A DNA stretch of 64,000 bases, from positions 1 to 64,000 of the forward strand of contig JAZPYE010000017.1 of NCBI GenBank assembly GCA_045544035.1, in the 5' to 3' direction. The notes below the pieces were generated by a model. It saw nothing but the letters and a program-made list of their open reading frames with translations, made no database searches and was not told where the DNA came from. The position numbers were made by a program, and so were the translations under genes. Source of the stretch: SIG587 sp045544035. GTDB taxonomy: Bacteria; Bacillota; Clostridia; Oscillospirales; Acutalibacteraceae. This document shows, piece after piece, positions 43,158 to 51,957 of this stretch (the first letter of the stretch is position 1; the number at the start of each line of letters is the position of its first letter).

Positions 43158-44330
43158 TTGGATATTAAGGAAAAAGCGTTAAATAAACATTATCAGTGGC
43201 AGGGCAAAATCGAGGTTGTCTCCCGTGCGAAAGTCGAAAACAGTGATGATTTGTCGATGGCTTACACTCCCGGTGTCGCAAGCCCTTGTCTGGAAATCGA
43301 AAAGGACTATAATAAATCATTTGAACTGACCCGACGCTGGAACCTTATCGGTGTTATAACCGATGGCTCAGCTGTTTTGGGACTTGGCAACATTGGCCCC
43401 GAAGCGGGAATGCCTGTTATGGAGGGCAAATGCGTTCTTTTTAAGGAATTTGCAGGGGTTGATGCATTTCCTCTTTGCATTCGTTCTAATGATGTCGATG
43501 AAATTGTTAACACAATTTATAACATTTCAGGCTCATTCGGCGGCATAAATCTTGAGGATATTTCCGCCCCTCGTTGTTTTGAAATTGAAAGAAAACTAAA
43601 GCAGCGCTGTGATATTCCCATTTTCCACGATGACCAGCACGGCACCGCCATTGTCGTTGCGGCGGCAATGCTCAACGCCCTTAAATGTGTTAAAAAGGAT
43701 ATTGGCAAAATAAAATGCGTTATCAACGGCGCAGGCGCAGCAGGCACCGCTATTGGCGAGCATCTATTAAAACTGGGTGTTAAAAACCTCATAATGTGCG
43801 ATAAATTCGGCGCCATTGCAAAGGGAATGGAGAATTTAAGCGACGCCCATAAGGCCCTTGCCGAAATCACTAACCCAAACGGCGAGACAGGAAGCCTTGC
43901 CGATGTTATAAGGGAGGCCGATGTGTTTATAGGTGTTTCAGCGCCTAAAATGGTAACTGCACAAATGGTCTCCACAATGGCAGAAAAACCCATTGTTTTC
44001 CCAATGGCAAATCCCGTTCCCGAAATTATGCCCGATGAGGCAAAAGAGGGAGGAGCTTACATTGTAGGCACCGGCAGGTCCGATTTTCCTAATCAAATAA
44101 ACAATGTCCTTGCCTTCCCGGGAATTTTCCGTGGTGCTCTTGATGTTAGAGCAAGGGACATTAACGATGATATGAAAATGGCTGCATCCTATGCCATTGC
44201 AAATTTAGTTTCAGATAGCGAGCTTTCGCCTGAATATATCCTTCCAAAAGCATTTGACAAACGCATCGCCCCCGCCGTGGCTTCGGCGGTGGCTGAGGCC
44301 GCAATTAAAAGCGGCGTAGCAAGAAAATAA
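43158..44330 (+). CDS. Malic enzyme (malate dehydrogenase, decarboxylating)
   Basis: A 390-residue malic enzyme converting malate to pyruvate, CO2 and NAD(P)H. Landmarks: SMAYTPGVASPCLEI, DGSAVLGLGNIGPEAGMPVMEGK, the catalytic/metal region FHDDQHGTAIVVAAAMLNAL, the NAD loop INGAGAAGTAIGEHLL and FPMANPVPEIMPDEA. The start is TTG after AAAGGGG. The short bacterial form without a phosphotransacetylase domain. It lies 21 bp upstream of a GH3 gene and is probably co-transcribed with it. Confidence 0.95.
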   Translation: MDIKEKALNKHYQWQGKIEVVSRAKVENSDDLSMAYTPGVASPCLEIEKDYNKSFELTRRWNLIGVITDGSAVLGLGNIGPEAGMPVMEGKCVLFKEFAGVDAFPLCIRSNDVDEIVNTIYNISGSFGGINLEDISAPRCFEIERKLKQRCDIPIFHDDQHGTAIVVAAAMLNALKCVKKDIGKIKCVINGAGAAGTAIGEHLLKLGVKNLIMCDKFGAIAKGMENLSDAHKALAEITNPNGETGSLADVIREADVFIGVSAPKMVTAQMVSTMAEKPIVFPMANPVPEIMPDEAKEGGAYIVGTGRSDFPNQINNVLAFPGIFRGALDVRARDINDDMKMAASYAIANLVSDSELSPEYILPKAFDKRIAPAVASAVAEAAIKSGVARK

Positions 44331-44351
44331 GTAAAGAAGGGAAAAAGAAAA

Positions 44352-46127
44352 ATGGTTAATTTGAAAGCAAAGCCCTATAATCTCTCCGATTCCGACATCG
44401 CCTGGGTGGAGAACACCATCGCAGAAATGACCGCTGAGGAAAAGGTAGGTCAGCTTTTTTGGCAGCTTACCGCAGGCATTTCTGAGGATTATCTCAAAGA
44501 GCTTATGGAAAAATATCATTTGGGCGGTTGCCGCTATAACGGTATGCCCGGTCAAATGGTTTTAAATCAGAACAGAATGCTTCAAAAGTATGCCAAGGTT
44601 CCCGTTTTCATTGCCTGCAACCCCGAGCAGGGCGGCAACGGAGTTTGCAGTGATGGCACCTTTATTTCAAGCCAAATTAAAATCGGCGCAACAGGAAAAA
44701 CCGATTATGCCAAGGCAATGGGCAGCGTTTCGGGCAAGCAAATCAGAGCCACAGGCTGCAACATGGCGTTCGCCCCCGTTGTTGATATAACCTATAATCA
44801 TGAGTGCGAGGAGGTTCTTTCCCGCGCCTACGGTAATGACCCCGAGCTTGTTGCAAAAATGGGTAAAGCCTTTATGGAGGGCCTCCACGAAACCGAAGGA
44901 GTTTTCTGCTGTGCAAAGCATTTCCCCGGCAACGGTCAGGACTATCGTGATGCCCACGTTTCAAACAACGTTAACCATTTCACCCACGATAAATGGATGG
45001 AAACCTACGGCTATGTTTACAAGACCCTTATTGAAAACGGTCTTGATGCCATTATGGGCGGTCATATCCTTATGCCCGAATTCATGCAGGAAATAGATGC
45101 CGATATAAATGCCGACACCATTATGCCTGCAACCCTGTGTAGGGAGATTATGACCGACCTCCTCCGTGATGAACTTGGTTTTAACGGAATGGTTGTTACC
45201 GATGCTTCCCACATGGTTGGTATGACCAACCGAATGAAGAGAAAGGATATGCTTCCCGCCGCAATTAACGCAGGCTGCGATATGTTCCTTTTCTTTAACG
45301 ATCCCGAGGAAGATTTTGGATTTATGCTTGATGCCTATAAAAACGGCGTTATCAGTGAGGAAAGAATGGTTGAGGCATTAACCCGAATTCTAGGTTTAAA
45401 GGCTGCAAAGGGAATGCACAAAAAATCAGCCGATGAACTGCTGGCTACCGATGAGGAATTAGCGGCAGCCCTCCAAAATCCCGAATTTAAAGAGGTTGCT
45501 CCTGCAATTTCCAAGGACTGCCTTACCCTTGTTAAATATAAGGATGAGGGCGTTTTGCCCCTTGACCCCAACAAGACAAAGCGTATTATGATTGTTCATA
45601 TTAAGGGCGCACCCAACCCCTTAATGGCTCTTGCCGCAATGGCAATGGGCGGTGGTGCCAACAAAAAGACACCTGCCGAAAAACTGCGTGACCGCCTCAA
45701 TCAGAAAGGCTTTGATGCTCACATTTACGTAAGCCCTCTTGAGAAAATTCAGCAGATGATAGCGGCAGGGGAGAAGCCCAGCCTTAATATGTATTTCGCA
45801 GGCAAGCACGCCATTGCCGATTTCACCGCCGAAAACGATTTAGTCATTTCACTTTTCGATGTTATGAACGGCCACCCCTCTTTTGGTCTTAGCAAGGGCG
45901 GCGGAGAAATCCCGTGGTATGTTCACGAGCTTCCCGTTGTGGGAATTTCGGTTAACAAGCCTACAATGCTTGCCGATGCACCCATGCTTCGCACCTACAT
46001 TAATGCCTACGATTCCAACGATGACACAATGGATGCCTTGGTTGAGGCTTTGCTTGCAGGCCCCGATGCCTTTAAGGGTAAGGACCCCATCGATTCCTAT
46101 TGCGGAATGTTTGATACACGTATGTAA
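44352..46127 (+). CDS. Glycoside hydrolase family 3 protein
   Basis: A 591-residue GH3 enzyme (beta-N-acetylhexosaminidase or beta-glucosidase type) without signal peptide. The barrel domain (about 1-345) has MTAEEKVGQLFWQL, CCAKHFPGNGQDYRDAH (substrate-binding Lys-His and the loop His used as acid/base in NagZ-type enzymes) and NGMVVTDASHMVG with the nucleophile Asp. A C-terminal alpha/beta domain (about 385-590) follows. The KHFPG and DAH loop favour an N-acetylglucosaminidase-like mechanism; specificity is inferred. Its stop overlaps the next frame. Confidence 0.88.
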   Translation: MVNLKAKPYNLSDSDIAWVENTIAEMTAEEKVGQLFWQLTAGISEDYLKELMEKYHLGGCRYNGMPGQMVLNQNRMLQKYAKVPVFIACNPEQGGNGVCSDGTFISSQIKIGATGKTDYAKAMGSVSGKQIRATGCNMAFAPVVDITYNHECEEVLSRAYGNDPELVAKMGKAFMEGLHETEGVFCCAKHFPGNGQDYRDAHVSNNVNHFTHDKWMETYGYVYKTLIENGLDAIMGGHILMPEFMQEIDADINADTIMPATLCREIMTDLLRDELGFNGMVVTDASHMVGMTNRMKRKDMLPAAINAGCDMFLFFNDPEEDFGFMLDAYKNGVISEERMVEALTRILGLKAAKGMHKKSADELLATDEELAAALQNPEFKEVAPAISKDCLTLVKYKDEGVLPLDPNKTKRIMIVHIKGAPNPLMALAAMAMGGGANKKTPAEKLRDRLNQKGFDAHIYVSPLEKIQQMIAAGEKPSLNMYFAGKHAIADFTAENDLVISLFDVMNGHPSFGLSKGGGEIPWYVHELPVVGISVNKPTMLADAPMLRTYINAYDSNDDTMDALVEALLAGPDAFKGKDPIDSYCGMFDTRM

Positions 46128-46138
46128 TGGGTGGCAAA

Positions 46139-46990
46139 ATGTCAATTTTTGAAACTTTTGAAAAGAAGCACGATTATCTCATTTGCGTTGATTCTGACGG
46201 CTGTGTGATGGACACAATGAACTGCAAGCATTTTCATTGTTTCGGCCCCTGCATGGTTAAGGAATGGGGGCTTGAAACTTGGGAGGCGGAAATCCTTGCA
46301 CGCTGGAATGAGATTAACCTTTTCTCCATGACCCGTGGAATTAACCGCTTTAAGGGCCTGGCTATGGCACTAAAGGAAATCGATGGTAAGTATGTTAAAA
46401 TTAAAGGCATTGATGCCCTGGTTCACTGGTCTGACACCGCCCATGCGCTCAGCAATGATGGCATTTTAAAGGCCGCAAACGAGGCGACCGATGAGGAAGC
46501 AAGACTTATTTTAACAAAAGCGCTTTCCTGGTCAAAGGCAGTCAACACCGCTATTGTAGAGCTTGATGAAAGCCTTAAGGTTCCATTTGATGGCGCCAAG
46601 GAAGGCCTTGCCGCAGCACACAGCTTTGCCGATGTTGCAATGGTTTCCTCGGCTAACCGGGATGCCGTCGAGGAGGAATGGGGCAAGTTCGGTCTTTTAG
46701 AATTTACCGATATCGTTCTGGCGCAGGACATTGGCTCAAAGGCCGCCTGCATAGCCGAGATGATGAAACTCGGCTATGACCCCGAAAATGTGGTTATGAT
46801 TGGCGATGCCCTGGGTGACTGCGAAGCCGCCGAGAAAAACGGCATTTACTATTATCCCATTCTTGTAAATAAAGAAAAGGAAAGCTGGAATGAAGCTGTA
46901 AGCACTGCCTTTAATAAACTTAAAAACGGCGATTTTGAGGAATACGGCAAGCAAAAGAAAAAAGAGTTTCTACAAAACCTTGGCAGATAA
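46139..46990 (+). CDS. HAD-superfamily hydrolase
   Basis: A 283-residue HAD phosphatase. Motif I is CVDSDGCVMDT (nucleophile Asp at about 19), motif II lies around VSSANRD, and the motif III/IV region is VVMIGDALGDCEAAEKNG. The large cap (about 30-150) with MTRGINRFKGLAMALK suggests a specific metabolite, possibly a sugar phosphate from the adjacent GH3 pathway, but this is inference. An ATG at 46127 overlaps the GH3 stop; the ATG used here lies five bases after GGGTGG and fits better. Last gene of the malic enzyme-GH3-HAD run. Confidence 0.82.
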   Translation: MSIFETFEKKHDYLICVDSDGCVMDTMNCKHFHCFGPCMVKEWGLETWEAEILARWNEINLFSMTRGINRFKGLAMALKEIDGKYVKIKGIDALVHWSDTAHALSNDGILKAANEATDEEARLILTKALSWSKAVNTAIVELDESLKVPFDGAKEGLAAAHSFADVAMVSSANRDAVEEEWGKFGLLEFTDIVLAQDIGSKAACIAEMMKLGYDPENVVMIGDALGDCEAAEKNGIYYYPILVNKEKESWNEAVSTAFNKLKNGDFEEYGKQKKKEFLQNLGR

Positions 46991-47320
46991 TTATTTATCT
47001 ATCCCATTTGAATAAAATCAAATTAATAAACGCTTTATGAATTAAACATTGTGGTAACATTAGCCCACAAAAATTTTCAGCTTATTTTGTAATGGATGTA
47101 ATTTCCCCTCGGGGAAATTACATCCATTTGCAGGGTAAGCTTTTTTATTGCCTTCCTGTATTAAAAAAATATAGGAGGAATATATACAGGTCACTATTCA
47201 GACTCAACCGCCTCAAAACACGGCTTTAAAGTTTTTTTGTTTTAGGAGTATAAATCATTTGCCTCGCCTATAAAAATAATCATATCGTACTATGTGGCAA
47301 CTGAAAGGCGCTTATAAAAA
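46991..47320. other. Gene-free stretch with palindromes
   Basis: About 330 bp between the HAD gene and the ppdK terminator with no credible reading frame. It contains an 18-bp perfect palindrome (described separately) and a weaker inverted repeat CCTGTAT/ATACAGG (about 47155-47190) surrounding AGGAGGAATAT, which looks like a ribosome-binding site without a following start codon. Confidence 0.5.
47091..47128. repeat. 18-bp perfect palindrome
   Basis: AATGGATGTAATTTCCCC and its exact complement separated by two bases. No T-run follows on either strand, so it is not an ordinary terminator. It could be an RNA hairpin, a protein-binding site or the end of a decayed element. Confidence 0.6.
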
Positions 47321-47346
47321 ATCCCCACCGAAAATCGGTGGGGATA
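47320..47346 (-). terminator. Terminator of ppdK
   Basis: A 10-11 bp stem ATCCCCACCG/CGGTGGGGAT with A-rich loop and a T-run on the minus strand. Confidence 0.88.
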
Positions 47347-47366
47347 AATTGTTTATGAAATTCTAA

Positions 47367-49997
47367 TTATTTCATATCCTTAATAGCAGCCTGTGCAGCG
47401 GCAAGGCGTGCGATGGGCACGCGGAAGGGTGAGCAGGATACATAGTCAAGGCCAATCTTGTGGCAGAACTCAACGGAAACAGGGTCGCCGCCGTGCTCGC
47501 CGCAGATACCGCAGTGGATGGAAGGACGAGCCTTCTTACCAAGGGTAACAGCCATATCCATTAACTTACCAACGCCGTTCTGGTCAAGCTTAGCGAAGGG
47601 ATCGTTCTCATAAATCTTGCTGTCATAGTAAGCGGTTAAGAACTTACCAGCATCGTCACGGCTGAAGCCGAAGGTCATCTGGGTAAGGTCGTTAGTACCG
47701 AAGCAGAAGAACTCAGCCTCTTTAGCGATTTCATCAGCAGTAAGACATGCGCGGGGGATTTCCATCATTGTACCAACTTCGTATTTAAGCTCTACGCCTG
47801 CAGCAGCAATTTCTGCATCGGCAGTTGCAACAACAACATCCTTAACGAACTTCATTTCCTTAACTTCGCCGGTTAAAGGAATCATGATTTCGGGAACGAG
47901 GTTCCAATCGGGATGAGCCTTCTTAACATTGATAGCTGCGCGGATAACAGCAGCGGTCTGCATCTTAGCAATTTCAGGATAGGTAACTGCAAGACGGCAG
48001 CCACGGTGACCCATCATGGGGTTGAACTCGTGGAGAGAAGAAATGATGTTCTTAATATCCTGAACAGTTTTGCCCTGAGCAGCGGCAAGAGCCTTAATGT
48101 CAGCCTCTTCAGTGGGAACGAACTCATGGAGAGGGGGGTCAAGGAAGCGGATGCAAACGGGGTTGCCTTCAAGAGCTTCGTAAAGCTTCTCGAAGTCGCC
48201 CTGCTGGTAGGGAAGAATCTTAGCAAGAGCTGCTTCTCTAGCTTCAACAGTGTCAGAGCAGATCATCTCACGGAAAGCAGCAATTCTTTCAGCTTCGAAG
48301 AACATATGCTCGGTACGGCAAAGACCGATACCCTCAGCGCCAAGCTCTCTTGCCTTCTTAGCATCTGCAGGAGTGTCAGCATTGGTGCGAACCTTAAGTG
48401 TTCTGAACTCATCAGCCCAAGCCATGATGCGGCCGAACTCGCCAGCGATTTCAGCGTCAACAGTGGGGATAATGCCGTCATAGATGTTACCGGTAGAGCC
48501 ATCAATAGAGATGTAGTCGCCTTCATTATAAGTCTTGCCTGCGAGGGTGAACTTCTTGTTCTCTTCATCCATGATGATTTCACCGCAACCAGAAACGCAG
48601 CAGGTACCCATACCACGAGCAACAACGGCTGCGTGAGAGGTCATACCACCACGAACGGTGAGGATACCCTGAGAAGCCTTCATACCGGTGATGTCTTCAG
48701 GAGAGGTCTCGAGACGAACGAGGATAACCTTTTCGCCACGGTTGTTCCAGATTTCAGCATCTTCAGCAGTGAAAACAACCTTACCACAAGCAGCACCAGG
48801 GGAAGCGCCAAGGCCTTTACCTGCAGGAACAGCAGCCTTTAATGCCTTCTGGTCAAACTGGGGATGGAGAAGGGTGTCGAGGTTACGGGGGTCAATCATA
48901 GCAACAGCCTGCTTCTTATCAATCATGCCCTCATCAACGAGGTCACAAGCAATTTTTAAAGCAGCCTTTGCGGTACGTTTACCGTTACGGGTCTGGAGCA
49001 TGTAAAGCTTGCCATCCTCAACGGTGAACTCCATATCCTGCATATCGCGATAGTGGTCTTCAAGAATAGCGCAAACCTTCTTAAATTCTTCGAAAGCTGC
49101 GGGGAACTTTTCAGCCATTTCAGCAATGGGCATAGGAGTACGAACGCCAGCAACAACGTCTTCGCCCTGTGCGTTTGTAAGGAACTCACCCATAAGGCCG
49201 GGTTCACCGGTAGCGGGGTCACGAGTAAATGCAACACCGGTACCACAGTTGTCACCCATGTTACCGAATGCCATCATCTGAACGTTAACAGCGGTACCCC
49301 AGCTATACGGAATATCGTTGTCACGACGGTAAACGTTTGCACGGGGGTTGTCCCAAGAACGGAAAACAGCTTCAACAGCACCCATTAACTGCTCCTTGGG
49401 GTCGGTGGGGAAGTCCTTACCGATTTTGGACTTGTACTCAGCTTTGAACTGATTTGCAAGCTCTTTAAGGTCATCAGCAGTAAGGTCAACGTCCTGAGTA
49501 ACGCCCTTTTCTTCCTTCATTTTGTCGATAAGCTCTTCAAAATACTTCTTACCAACTTCCATAACAACGTCGGAATACATCTGGATGAAACGACGATAGC
49601 AGTCGTAAGCCCAACGAGCGTTGCCGGATTTTGCAGCCATAGTCTCAACAACATCTTCGTTAAGACCAAGGTTAAGAATGGTGTCCATCATACCGGGCAT
49701 GGATGCACGAGCGCCGGAACGAACGGAAACGAGAAGGGGATTCTCCTTGTCGCCGAACTTTTTGCCGGTAATGCCTTCCATTTTGTCGATGTACTCCATG
49801 ATTTGTGCCTGGATTTCATCATTGATTTTTCTGCCATCCTCATAATACTGAGTGCAGGCCTCGGTAGAAACGGTGAAACCTTGGGGAACGGGAAGACCGA
49901 TTTTGGTCATCTCAGCAAGGTTAGCGCCCTTACCGCCGAGAAGCTCACGCATAGAAGCGTCGCCTTCGCTGAACAGGTAAACGTACTTGTGACTCAT
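47367..49997 (-). CDS. ppdK: Pyruvate, phosphate dikinase
   Basis: An 876-residue glycolytic or gluconeogenic enzyme interconverting PEP and pyruvate with ATP/AMP and PPi. The N-terminal nucleotide-binding domain starts SEGDASMRELLGGKGANLAEM; the swivelling domain carries the phosphohistidine loop GGMTSHAAVVARGMG; the C-terminal PEP/pyruvate domain has LCRTEHMFFEAERI, FGTNDLTQMTFGFSRDD and HCGICGEHGGDP. Full length. AGGAGG precedes the ATG. In anaerobic Clostridia it commonly replaces or supplements pyruvate kinase; with the nearby malic enzyme it forms part of the PEP-pyruvate-malate node. Confidence 0.98.
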   Translation of the reverse strand: MSHKYVYLFSEGDASMRELLGGKGANLAEMTKIGLPVPQGFTVSTEACTQYYEDGRKINDEIQAQIMEYIDKMEGITGKKFGDKENPLLVSVRSGARASMPGMMDTILNLGLNEDVVETMAAKSGNARWAYDCYRRFIQMYSDVVMEVGKKYFEELIDKMKEEKGVTQDVDLTADDLKELANQFKAEYKSKIGKDFPTDPKEQLMGAVEAVFRSWDNPRANVYRRDNDIPYSWGTAVNVQMMAFGNMGDNCGTGVAFTRDPATGEPGLMGEFLTNAQGEDVVAGVRTPMPIAEMAEKFPAAFEEFKKVCAILEDHYRDMQDMEFTVEDGKLYMLQTRNGKRTAKAALKIACDLVDEGMIDKKQAVAMIDPRNLDTLLHPQFDQKALKAAVPAGKGLGASPGAACGKVVFTAEDAEIWNNRGEKVILVRLETSPEDITGMKASQGILTVRGGMTSHAAVVARGMGTCCVSGCGEIIMDEENKKFTLAGKTYNEGDYISIDGSTGNIYDGIIPTVDAEIAGEFGRIMAWADEFRTLKVRTNADTPADAKKARELGAEGIGLCRTEHMFFEAERIAAFREMICSDTVEAREAALAKILPYQQGDFEKLYEALEGNPVCIRFLDPPLHEFVPTEEADIKALAAAQGKTVQDIKNIISSLHEFNPMMGHRGCRLAVTYPEIAKMQTAAVIRAAINVKKAHPDWNLVPEIMIPLTGEVKEMKFVKDVVVATADAEIAAAGVELKYEVGTMMEIPRACLTADEIAKEAEFFCFGTNDLTQMTFGFSRDDAGKFLTAYYDSKIYENDPFAKLDQNGVGKLMDMAVTLGKKARPSIHCGICGEHGGDPVSVEFCHKIGLDYVSCSPFRVPIARLAAAQAAIKDMK

Positions 49998-50262
49998 TTA
50001 AGTCAACCTCCTAAATTTTTTATGGGGCACAGGGAAAACCCTGCTCCCATTTTTTATGATATTAGCCTTTTTTTCATAAGGCAGCACTTTATTATAACAG
50101 TTTTATAATAAAAAATAAAGGAATTTTTTTCTTTTTTTTAAAAAAATCGCAAAATATATAGTTTTACATACATTATAAGCGATTTTTTGTGCTTTTTTGC
50201 ATATAAAACAGCAAAGGTCAGGAAAGGTCAAAAAATATTTACAAATTATTCACAAAAGTCTA

Positions 50263-50291
50263 TTGACATTTGTGTTTTTTGGTGGTAAATT
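50263..50291 (+). promoter_or_regulatory. Heat-shock operon promoter
   Basis: TTGACA, 17-bp spacer, TAAATT, ending nine bases before the CIRCE operator. Confidence 0.75.
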
Positions 50292-50299
50292 ATTAACAG

Positions 50300-50326
50300 T
50301 TAGCACTCGACACCTTAGAGTGCTAA
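50300..50326 (+). promoter_or_regulatory. CIRCE operator (HrcA binding site)
   Basis: A perfect TTAGCACTC-N9-GAGTGCTAA inverted repeat, placed at the transcription start of hrcA-grpE-dnaK-dnaJ. HrcA represses here until heat or unfolded protein titrates GroE. Confidence 0.98.
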
Positions 50327-50349
50327 AATGAAAAACAGGGGGGATGAGA

Positions 50350-51387
50350 ATGGAACTGAGCGCTCGAAAACAGGCAATTTTGCTGGCTGTTGTCGATGCC
50401 TATATTAAAACGGGCGAGCCCATTGGCTCAAAGGCGCTTACCGAAATTTTGGAAAATGCTCCATCCTCTGCAACCCTTAGAAATGAAATGAGTGAGCTAA
50501 GCGAACTGGGTTATTTAGAGCAGCCTCATACTTCAGCCGGCAGGGTGCCTACAAGTAGTGCCTACCGCCTTTATGTTGACAACTTGTCGGAGGCACAGTT
50601 TTCACTTGAGCAAAGCCGAAAAGAGCTTATTGACAGCATGCTGTTTTCGATGAGCAGTGACCCTGAGCACATTCCGGCAGGCATTTGCCACATTGTTTCA
50701 AGGCTAACAGGCCTTCCCGCAATTTCTGCCACCGTGGCAGGCAGTGAGTGTTATTTAAAAAGTGTGAAGCTTTTACCCCTGGGTCGCCACACAGCAATGC
50801 TGGTTGCCTTTGCCTCAAACGGCAGGGCAAAAAGCCGCCTTTGCAGGGTTTCGGCACCGCTTTCGGAAAAAAGTGTTTTGGTTTTTGAAAACCTTGTTAA
50901 CAGGTGGATTGTGGGGGTTCACGCAAGTGAGTTTACACCTGCATTTATGCAGAGCATAATGGTTTCTGCCGGTGCTGATGCGTTAACATTAATGCCGATT
51001 TTAACCGAACTAAACGAAATCATTGAGGAAATAAGTCGAGCAACTCTGGAGTTTGGCGGCGAGGCAAATATTTTTTCACTTTGCGACAGCGATAGAGATG
51101 CTCGCGACATCCTTTCAATTTTTGACCACCGTGAGGCGCTTATCTCAATGCTTTGTGAGGCAAGTCAGCCACTGAATTTGCTTTTCGGCAGTGAGATGTC
51201 CTTTGCAAAAAGGTGCCCTTTGGCGCTTATTGTTACATCTTATGATAGCGGTAACGGCAACTTTGGCCGAATCGGTGTTTTAGGACCCGAGCGACTTGAA
51301 TATAAGCAAATAATACCAAGCCTTTCCTACATTGCCGAGCGTGCAGGGGATATAATGAAGCAGGCTATTAAAGATATGGAGGACTAA
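50350..51387 (+). CDS. hrcA: Heat-inducible transcription repressor HrcA
   Basis: A 345-residue repressor binding CIRCE. The N-terminal winged helix has SARKQAILLAVVDAYIKTGEPIGSKAL and SSATLRNEMSELSELGYLEQPHTSAGRVPTS (in pieces), the rest is the GAF-like dimer domain ending in GPERLEYKQIIPSLSYIAE. The ATG at 50350 is chosen because the GGGGGG ribosome-binding site ends one base before the earlier ATG at 50344. It represses its own operon. Confidence 0.97.
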   Translation: MELSARKQAILLAVVDAYIKTGEPIGSKALTEILENAPSSATLRNEMSELSELGYLEQPHTSAGRVPTSSAYRLYVDNLSEAQFSLEQSRKELIDSMLFSMSSDPEHIPAGICHIVSRLTGLPAISATVAGSECYLKSVKLLPLGRHTAMLVAFASNGRAKSRLCRVSAPLSEKSVLVFENLVNRWIVGVHASEFTPAFMQSIMVSAGADALTLMPILTELNEIIEEISRATLEFGGEANIFSLCDSDRDARDILSIFDHREALISMLCEASQPLNLLFGSEMSFAKRCPLALIVTSYDSGNGNFGRIGVLGPERLEYKQIIPSLSYIAERAGDIMKQAIKDMED

Positions 51388-51389
51388 AA

Positions 51390-51905
51390 ATGTCGGAAGA
51401 AAAAAAGAATAATGAAACCGAGGCTCAGGCAAAGCCCGAAAAAAAAGAGCGTAAAAATAAAAAGGATGAAGAAATTCAAAAGCTGAAAGAGGAGCTTGAA
51501 ATAAAGCAGGATTTACTCCTTAGAACCGCCGCCGAGTTTGACAACTATAAAAAACGCACCGAGCGAGAGAAAATTTCAACTGTGGAATATTCTAAGGCAA
51601 CTGTTATTAAGAATATTTTACCTATTCTTGATAATGCTGACCGCGCTTTATCAGCCGACAAGGATTCACCCGACTACGCTAAGGGTGTTGAAATGATTGT
51701 TAAACAAATTGTAGGCTTAACCGAGCAGCTGGGGGTAAGCGAAATTGCTAAAGTAGGGGACACCTTTGACCCCACTCTTCACGAGGCAGTTATGCACATT
51801 GAGGATGAAAACCTAGGTGAAAACACAATTGCCGCAGTGCTTCAAAAGGGATATAAAATCGGTGATACCGTTATCCGTGCCGCAATGGTTACGGTGGCAA
51901 ACTGA
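51390..51905 (+). CDS. grpE: Nucleotide exchange factor GrpE
   Basis: A 171-residue cofactor that releases ADP from DnaK. A charged, disordered N-terminus (about 1-35) leads into a long coiled coil and the beta domain with GDTFDPTLHEAVMHIEDENL and VLQKGYKIGDTVIRAAMVTVAN at the C-terminus (two adjoining pieces). It follows hrcA by two bases. Confidence 0.97.
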   Translation: MSEEKKNNETEAQAKPEKKERKNKKDEEIQKLKEELEIKQDLLLRTAAEFDNYKKRTEREKISTVEYSKATVIKNILPILDNADRALSADKDSPDYAKGVEMIVKQIVGLTEQLGVSEIAKVGDTFDPTLHEAVMHIEDENLGENTIAAVLQKGYKIGDTVIRAAMVTVAN

Positions 51906-51957
51906 TTGAATATATATTAAGTAAATAAACATTTAATTTTAAAGGAGATATTTTAAA

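Larger units (their letters stand above)
49998..50349. other. Divergent regulatory region between ppdK and hrcA
   Basis: About 350 AT-rich bases with no gene. The left part holds a possible ppdK -10 (TATAAT on the minus strand at 50091-50096) without a clear -35; the right part holds the heat-shock promoter and CIRCE. Confidence 0.6.

Noticed and set aside
47091..47128. Terminator for the GH3-HAD operon
   Set aside because: Long perfect stem, but no T-run on either strand.
47913..48842. 309-codon plus-strand ORF opposite ppdK
   Set aside because: Shadow of the conserved ppdK gene; no resemblance to any family and no initiation signals.
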